Part shown: positions 1-5,114 of the stretch, in pieces | Layout: every line of letters begins with the position of its first letter | How positions within the stretch are numbered: position 1 is the stretch's first letter | Origin: Actinobacteria bacterium ATB1 | GTDB taxonomy: Bacteria; Actinomycetota; Acidimicrobiia; UBA2766 | Direction of reading: 5' to 3' | Assembly (NCBI GenBank): GCA_021404985.1 | Contig: QWHP01000432.1 | Span: 1-5,183, forward strand | DNA: 5,183 bases | The notes under the pieces: model-generated | What the model saw: only the letters and a program-made list of their open reading frames with translations | What the model was told of the DNA's origin: nothing | Database searches by the model: none | Program-made: the position numbers and the translations under genes

Positions 1-540
1 TGCCGCCGAGATCCGCGATATCAGAGTCGACTTGCCCGCATTGGGCCATCCGACGAGTGCGACGTCCGCGAGGAGCTTGAGCTCGAGTCGGATCCAGCGT
101 TGTTCACCCGGCTCTCCCTGTTCGGCGAAGCCCGGAACTCGTCGCGTCTCGGACGCGAAGCGTGCGTTGCCGCGACCCCCGCGACCCCCGCCCGCGACCA
201 CGCAGGATTCCCCCGGGCGTACCAGATCACAGACGAGTTCGCCGTCAAGGGTCCGTACGACGGTGCCGGGCGGGACCAGGACACGCAGGTCCTCGCCGGA
301 TCTCCCGTGCCGGGTCTTGCCAGAACCGTGCTTGCCCGACGAGGCGGTCCAGTGGATTCGGCGGGTGAAGGTCACCAGGGTTGCGACTGACGGATCGGCG
401 ACGAGGATCACGTCCCCACCTCTGCCGCCATCGCCTCCGTCGGGACCACCTCGGGGTCGCATCGCCTCACGCAGGAAGCTCACGCACCCGGCCCCGCCGT
501 CACCGCCTCGTACGCATATCTGGGCTTCGTCGACGAACAT
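1..540 (-). CDS. obg: GTPase Obg (ObgE/CgtA), N-terminal 180 codons, runs off the window
   Basis: Obg is a ribosome-associated GTPase needed for late assembly of the 50S subunit and linked to stress and growth control. The reading frame opens with ATG at 540 and is open to base 1, giving 180 residues. The N-terminal glycine-rich OBG fold is clear: MFVDEAQICVRGGDGGAGC at residues 1-19, RGGPDGGDGGRGGD at 30-43, the KTRHGRSGEDL segment at 75-85 and GGGRGGRGNARF at 117-128. The G domain begins near 158, with the P-loop GWPNAGKST at 164-172; the remaining G motifs and any C-terminal domain lie outside the window. It follows rpmA after 55 bp, the classic rplU-rpmA-obg order. No strong Shine-Dalgarno precedes the ATG (only CCAGGCG directly before it), so the start is chosen from homology of the first residues. 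Assignment is very secure; completeness cannot be judged. Confidence 0.96.
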   Translation of the reverse strand, partial: MFVDEAQICVRGGDGGAGCVSFLREAMRPRGGPDGGDGGRGGDVILVADPSVATLVTFTRRIHWTASSGKHGSGKTRHGRSGEDLRVLVPPGTVVRTLDGELVCDLVRPGESCVVAGGGRGGRGNARFASETRRVPGFAEQGEPGEQRWIRLELKLLADVALVGWPNAGKSTLISRISAA

Positions 541-595
541 CGCCTGGCAAGCTTACGGTGCCGCCCGGCGGCCGGTGGGACTGTCAGGCGGGACT

Positions 596-847
596 TCAGC
601 GAGCAGGATCGACGTGGACCAGCTTGCGGGTGTTGCGCTGGAACCGGACGTATCCGTCCGTCATCGCGAACAGAGTGTCGTCGCCTCCACGACCCACGTT
701 CGTTCCCGGGTGATATCGCGTGCCGCGCTGGCGCACGATGATCGAACCCGCCGTCACGTACTGCCCGGCGCCGACCTTTATGCCGAGCCGCTGCGACCTG
801 GAGTCCCGGCCGTTCCTCGTCGAACCGCCACCCTTGGTCTTGGACAT
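596..847 (-). CDS. rpmA: 50S ribosomal protein L27 (bL27)
   Basis: L27 is a large-subunit protein whose flexible N-terminus reaches towards the peptidyl transferase centre. The 83-residue product has normal family length and shows the signature motifs SSRNGRDS-like STRNGRDS (9-16), SQRLGIK (18-24), IIVRQRGTRYHPG (36-48) and NVGRGGDDTLFA (50-61), ending in a short basic tail. The ATG at 847 is chosen because the mature basic N-terminus MSKTKGGGS starts there and an AGGAG sequence (854-858) lies six bases upstream. The frame itself stays open further upstream to 1036, across the end of rplU, but that part does not resemble L27. There is no N-terminal extension of the Firmicutes type that is cleaved by the Prp protease. 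It lies 22 bp after rplU and 55 bp before obg and is probably co-transcribed with both. Confidence 0.97.
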   Translation of the reverse strand: MSKTKGGGSTRNGRDSRSQRLGIKVGAGQYVTAGSIIVRQRGTRYHPGTNVGRGGDDTLFAMTDGYVRFQRNTRKLVHVDPAR

Positions 848-853
848 CGTGTG

Positions 854-858
854 CTCCT
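854..858 (-). promoter_or_regulatory. Shine-Dalgarno for rpmA
   Basis: Reading the minus strand, AGGAG is followed by six bases and then the ATG at 847. It fixes the rpmA start inside a longer open frame. Confidence 0.75.
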
Positions 859-869
859 GGAGATCCGAT

Positions 870-1163
870 TCAACGCGAGATCGACGTGATCTCGATGCGA
901 CTGAACTGCTGGCGGTGGCCGTTCTTGCGCCTGTAGCCGGTCTTGGGCTTGTACTTGAAGACGATGAGCTTCTTGCCCTTGCCGTGCTCGATGACGCGGC
1001 CACGCACTGCGCCACCATCACGCACCAGGTCGCCACCTTCGAAGAGCATCAGCGGCTCGAGGTCGACCTCGTCGCCGGGTTCGGCGACGAGCAGTTCGAC
1101 GTCGACGACATCGCCCTCGGAGACGCGGTACTGCTTACCGCCGGTCTTGATCACTGCTTGCAT
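870..1163 (-). CDS. rplU: 50S ribosomal protein L21 (bL21)
   Basis: L21 binds 23S rRNA in the large subunit. The 97-residue product starts with the conserved MQAVIKTGGKQYRV (1-14), continues with the acidic beta strand region GDVVDVELLVAEPGDEV, and ends with the conserved RNA-binding block EHGKGKKLIVFKYKPK (59-74) and GYRRKNGHRQQFSRIEI (76-92). The stretch between about residues 38 and 57 looks roughly five or six residues shorter than in most L21 proteins, where a GTP-like turn follows the DGD/VTV segment; the frame is intact around it, so this is a modest internal shortening, not a frame error. The ATG at 1163 has no convincing Shine-Dalgarno; a candidate promoter ends only nine bases upstream, consistent with a very short leader. 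It is followed by rpmA after 22 bp. Confidence 0.96.
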   Translation of the reverse strand: MQAVIKTGGKQYRVSEGDVVDVELLVAEPGDEVDLEPLMLFEGGDLVRDGGAVRGRVIEHGKGKKLIVFKYKPKTGYRRKNGHRQQFSRIEITSISR

Positions 1164-1172
1164 AGACGGGCC

Positions 1173-1202
1173 AGTTTACTCGATGTCGCGAATCGGTCTT
1201 AA
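1173..1202 (-). promoter_or_regulatory. Candidate promoter for rplU-rpmA-obg with near-leaderless start
   Basis: On the minus strand TTAAGA (1202-1197) and TAAACT (1178-1173) are separated by 18 bases. Each matches four of six positions of the sigma-70-type -35 and -10 consensus, and the stretch is AT-rich against a very GC-rich background. The end of the -10 box is nine bases from the rplU ATG, so transcription would start within a few bases of the start codon. This fits the lack of a Shine-Dalgarno and the common use of leaderless mRNAs in Actinobacteria. The call rests on sequence pattern alone. Confidence 0.35.
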
Positions 1203-1265
1203 TCCGGCCCCAGGGGGCTTGGCCCGGGCAGGCGATGCGAGCCCCTCTCCACTCGCCGGCGCGAA

Positions 1266-2711
1266 TCAGAGCAGGAGATCGTCGTCGATGATGACTCCAC
1301 GGCCGTTGCACTCGGGACAGGATCTCGAGAAGTTCTCGATCAGGCCCTCCGAAACGTTCTTGCGGGTCATCTCGACGAGGCCGAGCTCGGAGATCTCGTA
1401 CACCTGGGTCTTGGTCTTGTCCTGGGCGACGGCCCGTCTGAACGCCTTGAGCACGGCGTCCCTGTTCTTCTTGATCTCCATGTCGATGAAGTCGATCACG
1501 ATGATCCCCCCGATGTCCCTGAGGCGGAGCTGTCTCGCTATCTCCTCTGCGGCCTCGAGGTTGTTCTGGTAAACGGTCTCCTCGAGTGAGGACTTCCCCA
1601 CGTTCTTGGACGTGTTCACGTCCACGACCGTCAAGGCCTCTCCTCTGTCGAACACGAGCGAGCCCCCCGAGGGCAACCAGACCTTGCGGCTCAGGGCCTG
1701 CTTGAGTTGCTCCGTCACGTGGTAACGCCTGAACAAGGGCATGTCGTCCTCGTAGAGCTGAACACGCGGAACGAGGTCGGGTTCGTACTCGCCGAGGTAC
1801 TCGCAGATGCGGGCATGGACCTCGGTGTCGTCGACGATGAGACGGCGGAAGTCGGCGGAGAAGATCTCACGCACGGTTCGGATCACGAGATCCGGCTCCT
1901 CGTACACGAGGTGGGGCGGATTGACCCTCGTGGCCAGCCTGTAGGTCTCGTGCCACAGATCCTCGAGGCGGTCCAGGTCGGTCTTGAGTTGCGCTTCCGT
2001 CGTCTCCTCGGCGGCAGTGCGCACGATGACACCGAAACCCTCGGGTCGGAGCTTCTTGAGCATGTCGCGCAGCCTCTCCCGCTCCCGGTCGGCGAGGCGC
2101 CGGCTGATCCCGGTCGACTCGCTCTCGGGCACGAGGACCAGGAATCGACCGGGGAGAGAGATCTCGGTCGTCAGTCGGGCTCCCTTGGAACCCATGGGAT
2201 CCTTGACGACCTGGACGAGGACACTCTGGCCCACCTCGAGCACATCCTCGATGCGCGGCTGCTTTCCCGGAAACTCGTCCTGCGCATAGCGCACGTCTCC
2301 GGCGTACAGGACCGCGTTCTTCGGGGTGCCGATGTCGACGAATGCGGCTTCCATCCCGGGCAGCACGTTCTGCACCTTGCCCAGGTAGACGTTCCCTGCG
2401 ATCGATTGCGCCCGTCTGTGCGCGACGTAGTGCTCGACGAGGGTTCTTCCCTCGAGGATGGCAACCTGGATCTTGTCGTCCTGCACGTAGACGAGCATCT
2501 GACCGCGGGTTCGTTCTCGCTCTTCGTCGTCCTGCGCCTGTTCGGCGGCGGAAGTCTCCGGCTGCTTCCTCTCGCCGCTGTCTCCGTTCCCCCGTGCACC
2601 CTGGGAGTCCGTTGCCTTGGCAGGCCGACGACGGCGCCTGGTCCCGGGCCTTCGGGTCGCCTCCCGGCTTTCGGTACCCGCAGGGGCGCGGTCGGTTTTC
2701 GCCCCGGTCAT
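1266..2711 (-). CDS. Ribonuclease E/G, catalytic region
   Basis: RNase E/G is a single-strand-specific, 5'-end-sensing endoribonuclease for mRNA decay and rRNA/tRNA maturation. Read from ATG 2711, residues 1-71 are a hydrophilic linker with a GTRRRRRP basic patch; family homology begins at Met72 (base 2498). An S1 domain (about 105-140, GNVYLGKVQNVLPGMEAAF) interrupts the RNase H-like part; the 5' sensor shows GVIVRTAAEE (R231, T232). The DNase I-like catalytic core has DVNTSKNVG (D364) and IVIDFIDM (D407), with the same 43-residue spacing as E. coli D303/D346. The Zn-link CPECNGRG (C465, C468) is present. The protein ends 13 residues after C468, so the C-terminal small domain of E. coli RNase E/G is absent. 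ATG 2711 lacks a good ribosome site (only AAGG very close); the same frame is open up to 2882. A charged N-terminal segment in another frame (up to 3012) probably belongs to this gene, implying a frame break. Whether to call it rne or rng is not decidable here. Confidence 0.93.
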   Translation of the reverse strand: MTGAKTDRAPAGTESREATRRPGTRRRRRPAKATDSQGARGNGDSGERKQPETSAAEQAQDDEERERTRGQMLVYVQDDKIQVAILEGRTLVEHYVAHRRAQSIAGNVYLGKVQNVLPGMEAAFVDIGTPKNAVLYAGDVRYAQDEFPGKQPRIEDVLEVGQSVLVQVVKDPMGSKGARLTTEISLPGRFLVLVPESESTGISRRLADRERERLRDMLKKLRPEGFGVIVRTAAEETTEAQLKTDLDRLEDLWHETYRLATRVNPPHLVYEEPDLVIRTVREIFSADFRRLIVDDTEVHARICEYLGEYEPDLVPRVQLYEDDMPLFRRYHVTEQLKQALSRKVWLPSGGSLVFDRGEALTVVDVNTSKNVGKSSLEETVYQNNLEAAEEIARQLRLRDIGGIIVIDFIDMEIKKNRDAVLKAFRRAVAQDKTKTQVYEISELGLVEMTRKNVSEGLIENFSRSCPECNGRGVIIDDDLLL

Positions 2712-3012
2712 CCCTTGCCGGCTTAACTCGCTCGTACGCTCGCGCGGGCGAGCCGCGCCGATCGACCCACTCCTCCTCACCTTCAACATCGACGACATCG
2801 ACAACATCGACGTCGTCGATGTTGTCGATGGCCGGGACGGGATAGAGATCGTCTGCCTCCAGATGACGGGCCTCCTCCAGACTCATGTCCTCGTCCTCCC
2901 CGATCTCGGACCCCAGCCCGTCGGCGGCCTCAGATGCCGGCACGGCTCGCCTCTGCGTCGGAGCATGACCATGCTTCCTCGGATCCTTCCTCTTTCGTGC
3001 GAAACGAACCAT
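2710..3012 (-). CDS. Probable N-terminal segment of RNase E/G, displaced into another frame
   Basis: This frame starts with ATG at 3012 and has a basic beginning (FARKRKDPRKHGH, residues 4-16), then a strongly acidic stretch (about 37-85, including GSEIGEDEDMSLEEARHL, a D/V/I-rich repeat and GEEEWVD). Such charged low-complexity extensions are typical of actinobacterial RNase E. The frame does not stop before entering the RNase catalytic region, where it becomes a nonsense shadow; the sensible reading moves to the next frame somewhere between about 2770 and 2660. One extra base would explain this; GGGG and AAAA runs at about 2692-2706 are candidate sites. Two starts have ribosome sites: ATG 3012 (GGGAGAG at 3018-3024) and ATG 2886 (GGAGG at 2895-2899). 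The first overlaps the end of the DUF2344 gene by 83 bp; the second lies 43 bases after its stop. Alternatively it is an unrelated small ORF. Confidence 0.55.
2796..2830. repeat. Perfect 35-base palindrome in the acidic N-terminal coding segment
   Basis: The arms 2796-2812 (CATCGACAACATCGACG) and 2814-2830 are exact reverse complements of 17 bases around a single central T at 2813. Pairing ends at the flanks (A 2795 against G 2831). In the coding frame it spells the D/V/I-rich stretch of the presumed RNase E/G N-terminus. Because GTC-GAC and ATC-GAT codons are self-complementary, a D/V/I repeat tends to become palindromic, so the symmetry may be a by-product; it could still form a strong hairpin in the mRNA. 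Confidence 0.9.
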
Positions 3013-3769
3013 CGCAACTCTCCCGTAACGGTGTCAGGTCGATCGGCTCCCCGTAGGAACCGCTGTCGTCGCGCACCAACTGTGCGCTTCGGTGCACCAG
3101 CGGGGCCCGTGGGCCCGACGGCAGCACCGAGAGAAACTCGGTGGGCCTGGCACTTCTCGGCTGCGAGGCGAGCCTGAGCCAGAGCCACTTCTCAGGAAGG
3201 CCTTCGGGCAACCCCCCCAGGAATGCCCCCGTCTCGGGTTGGGGACACCCCCCCCTCACGATCTGAAGGGCAAGGATCTCCGGGCGGAGATCCACGATCT
3301 TCTCCACACCCTTGCGCACCAGGCGGACCGGCAGATTGACGCTTTCGAGCGCCACGAGGATCTCGTCGTCGAGGGCAGCGGGGAACTCGCCGTTGTCGTC
3401 CTCGACCACGACGGCGTATTCGGCGGCCACGATGGCCGCCTGCAGGGACTCCCCCTTGGCGGGCAGCGAACGTGCCGCGAGGATCGAGTACCCCTGCGGC
3501 AACGCGTCGTCGACGCGTTCTGACAGGGCACCTCCGGGGATCGGCTCCGTGAGCTCGATGTCCACGTACTCGGCCGCCGACGCGAAGCCGGTGGGAAGTG
3601 CAGGTCCGAACCTCAACCTCGGCCGGGGTGTGAATCCTTGCGTGAACGCCAGCGGAAGAGCGGCTTTTCGAAGCGCCCGCTCCCAGAGGCGGATGTCGTC
3701 GAGGTGCGACACGAAGCGAACAGGGCCACGCTTCGCGTACCTCAGTCTCGTGATAGCCGAATCCGTCAC
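2930..3769 (-). CDS. Radical-SAM-linked protein, TIGR03936/DUF2344 family
   Basis: Members of this family are encoded next to, or fused to, a TIGR03960-type radical SAM protein; their molecular role is not established to my knowledge. The 279-residue product carries the family hallmarks near the N-terminus: LRYAKRGPVRFVSHLDDIRLWERALRKA (split here as RYAKRGPVRFVSHLD at 10-24 and LWERALRKAALPLAF at 28-42), TQGFTPRPRLRFGPALPTG (43-61) and AEYVDIELTEPIP (66-78). The middle has LPAKGESLQAAIVAAEY (102-118). The final 50 residues (DDSGSYGEPIDLTP onward) look poorly conserved, and their last part overlaps the possible RNase E/G start at 3012. GTG at 3769 is chosen because GAGGAG lies six bases upstream and the family homology begins a few residues later; the open frame extends to 4162 but is nonsense there. 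It starts 10 bases after the radical SAM stop, implying translational coupling. Runs of eight and seven G (3248-3255, 3212-3218) occur without visible frame damage. Confidence 0.9.
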   Translation of the reverse strand: MTDSAITRLRYAKRGPVRFVSHLDDIRLWERALRKAALPLAFTQGFTPRPRLRFGPALPTGFASAAEYVDIELTEPIPGGALSERVDDALPQGYSILAARSLPAKGESLQAAIVAAEYAVVVEDDNGEFPAALDDEILVALESVNLPVRLVRKGVEKIVDLRPEILALQIVRGGCPQPETGAFLGGLPEGLPEKWLWLRLASQPRSARPTEFLSVLPSGPRAPLVHRSAQLVRDDSGSYGEPIDLTPLRESCDGSFRTKEEGSEEAWSCSDAEASRAGI

Positions 3770-3775
3770 CGGCTT

Positions 3776-3781
3776 CTCCTC
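3776..3781 (-). promoter_or_regulatory. Shine-Dalgarno for the DUF2344 gene, overlapping the radical SAM stop codon
   Basis: GAGGAG on the minus strand is followed by AAGCCG and the GTG start at 3769. It shares bases with the TGA (3782-3780) of the preceding radical SAM frame, so a ribosome terminating there could reinitiate directly. It decides the GTG start over longer readings of the frame. Confidence 0.75.
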
Positions 3782-4508
3782 ATGATGCCCTGGCCGGTGG
3801 GACCCCCCGCTCGCGAGACTGGACGAATCGGACCGGAACCGGGCCGGCATCCACGGACGGAAGCGCCTGGCCGGTCCCCTGGCTGCCACCGGCGGGTGGT
3901 GAGAGAGACCCGACGAGGTGCTCGAGTCCGTAATCCGTGCAGACTCCGCAGTCGTAGCAGGCTGTCCACCGGCAATCCTCCAGATGTATCGCAGACTGCG
4001 CTTCCTGCCACTCGTCCCAGAGGAACTCGCGGCGCAGCCCGGCGCTGATGTGGTCCCACGGGAGGATCTCTGCGTCCTCCCTGTCTCTGTGCACGTACTC
4101 GTGGACGTCGAGGCCGCATACCTCCATCGCCTCGGTCCAGAGGTCGAGGCCGAAGTACTCACGCCATTCCTGGAACACCCCGCCGGCCCTCCAGACGTGC
4201 TCGATCACCTCGGCGACCCGCCTGTCGCCTCTCGACACGATGCCCTCGGCAGTGGATGCCGCAGGGTCGTGCCATCGGATCTTCACCCCGTTCCTGGGTG
4301 TGGCGTCCTTGAGGAGCCTCAGCTTGCGCTGCAACTCGTCGGGGGTGTCCTGGCCGAACCACTGGAACGGCGTGTGCGCCTTGGGAACGAATCCCCCCAC
4401 CGACACCGTCACGGAGGCGCCCTTGCTGTAGCGGCGCCCTATCTCCACACTGCGGGTTGCGAGCTCGGCGATGCCGAGGACGTCGTCGTCGGTCTCGGTG
4501 GGCAGGCC
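3780..4508 (-). CDS. Radical SAM protein (TIGR03960-like), C-terminal fragment after frame break
   Basis: This is the 3' part of the radical SAM gene, read in a different frame from its 5' part. Family-like sequence begins abruptly with GLPTETDDDVLGIAELA (1-17), the end of the radical SAM barrel, followed by SVTVSVGGFVPKAHTPFQWF (32-51), GVKIRWHDP (74-82), EGIVSRGDRRVAEVIEHVWR (88-107), FQEWREYF (112-119) and ILPWDHISAGL (148-158). Near the end EDCRWTACYDCGVC places four cysteines (C179, C184, C187, C190; CX4CX2CX2C) that could bind a metal or a second iron-sulfur cluster. The tail PPAGGSQGTGQ is typical of the family as I recall it. No start codon or ribosome site is evident at 4508, so it is unlikely to be made alone unless the frame is restored. 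The frame itself remains open back to 5042 as shadow sequence. It ends with TGA at 3782-3780, ten bases before the DUF2344 start. Confidence 0.85.
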   Translation of the reverse strand, partial: GLPTETDDDVLGIAELATRSVEIGRRYSKGASVTVSVGGFVPKAHTPFQWFGQDTPDELQRKLRLLKDATPRNGVKIRWHDPAASTAEGIVSRGDRRVAEVIEHVWRAGGVFQEWREYFGLDLWTEAMEVCGLDVHEYVHRDREDAEILPWDHISAGLRREFLWDEWQEAQSAIHLEDCRWTACYDCGVCTDYGLEHLVGSLSPPAGGSQGTGQALPSVDAGPVPVRFVQSRERGVPPARAS

Positions 4509-5089
4509 GCAGCGAGGAGGTCGTCGTCGGCGACGAGCTTGTTCACGACGCTCCGCAGCCTCCACGTACCCGCCTCGGGAGCGAACGTCAGACCGGTTCC
4601 CCGCACCCTTTGAACCTCGGCTGCGATGTCGACGGTGAACGCGTCGACCCTGAGGCTGGGCAGCGAGACGGCGACTTTGTCCCCTCCGTGGTCGTCCATG
4701 ATCCCGCGCAGCAGGTCCGAGATCCCCGAGTAGTCCGCCGAGGAGAGCGAGAGCAGAGAGACCTCCTCGTAGCCGGACTCGGCGATCCCGTCCCTGATCA
4801 TCTCGCGGACGGCGTCGGGGTCGCGCTCTCGCACCGGGCGCGTGATCATGCCCGCCTGGCAGAACCGGCATCCGCGCGTGCAACCCCGGAAGACCTCGAC
4901 GTTCAGCCTGTCGTGGACCACCTCGGTCAGGGGGACGAGCGGATGCCGGGGATAGGGAAGCGCGTCGAGGTCCGCGATCGTCCGCTTGTCCACGTGCCGG
5001 GGGGCGTTGCTGCCTGGGACCGGTTCGACCGAGGGACCGCACGCCAGCGCCAGCAGCGCATGGTTCGCGGTTTGACCTCCCTGATTCAT
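4439..5089 (-). CDS. Radical SAM protein (TIGR03960-like), N-terminal fragment with the iron-sulfur motif
   Basis: ATG 5089 has GAGGGG four bases upstream (5094-5099). The 216-residue reading contains KRTIADLDALPYPRHPLVPL (35-54), VVHDRLNVEVFRGC (57-70) and the radical SAM cluster motif CTRGCRFC (C70, C74, C77; CX3CX2C), followed by QAGMITRPVRER, SLLSLSSADYSG (111-122), SLPSLRVDAFT (142-152) and GLTFAPEAGTWRLR (166-179). It should therefore bind a [4Fe-4S] cluster and S-adenosylmethionine. After DLLAA near residue 194 the frame turns to nonsense and stops at 4439, while the expected continuation (GLPTETD) is in the next frame at 4508; roughly 17 residues normally lying between are missing. 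The usual N-terminal B12-binding-like domain of about 200 residues is also absent: homology fades before about residue 20. It is best read as a broken gene or an assembly fault together with the 3780-4508 fragment. Confidence 0.85.
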   Translation of the reverse strand: MNQGGQTANHALLALACGPSVEPVPGSNAPRHVDKRTIADLDALPYPRHPLVPLTEVVHDRLNVEVFRGCTRGCRFCQAGMITRPVRERDPDAVREMIRDGIAESGYEEVSLLSLSSADYSGISDLLRGIMDDHGGDKVAVSLPSLRVDAFTVDIAAEVQRVRGTGLTFAPEAGTWRLRSVVNKLVADDDLLAAACPPRPTTTSSASPSSQPAVWR

Positions 5090-5114
5090 AAATCCCCTCG
5101 TTCCAGTCTGCCGT

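Noticed and set aside
32..889. Plus-strand open frame of 285 codons across obg, rpmA and part of rplU
   Set aside because: It spans three secure minus-strand genes; its proline/arginine-rich product looks like reverse-complement shadow.
1207..1218. GCCCC-AG-GGGGC inverted repeat after RNase E/G as an intrinsic terminator
   Set aside because: The loop would be only two bases (or a four-pair stem when opened) and no T tract follows on the minus strand; too weak to annotate.
1707..2726. Long plus-strand open frame of 339 codons opposite RNase E/G
   Set aside because: It mirrors the strongly conserved RNase catalytic frame and shows no recognisable domain; long antisense frames are expected in GC-rich coding DNA.
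2660..2770. Programmed +1 frameshift in RNase E/G
   Set aside because: No known shift signal (slippery codon plus in-frame stop or pause element) is visible, and neither frame stops at the junction; an indel is simpler.
2781..2830. Short repeated ATCGAC/GTCGAT units as a CRISPR or regulatory iteron array
   Set aside because: The units are contiguous codons of a D/V/I-rich protein stretch with no spacers of constant length.
3212..3255. Frame damage at the seven- and eight-base G runs in the DUF2344 gene
   Set aside because: The same frame gives sensible family-like residues on both sides of the runs, so no shift is needed.
3918..4613. Plus-strand open frame of 231 codons opposite the radical SAM gene
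   Set aside because: Shadow of the conserved minus-strand frame, without motifs or a ribosome site of note.
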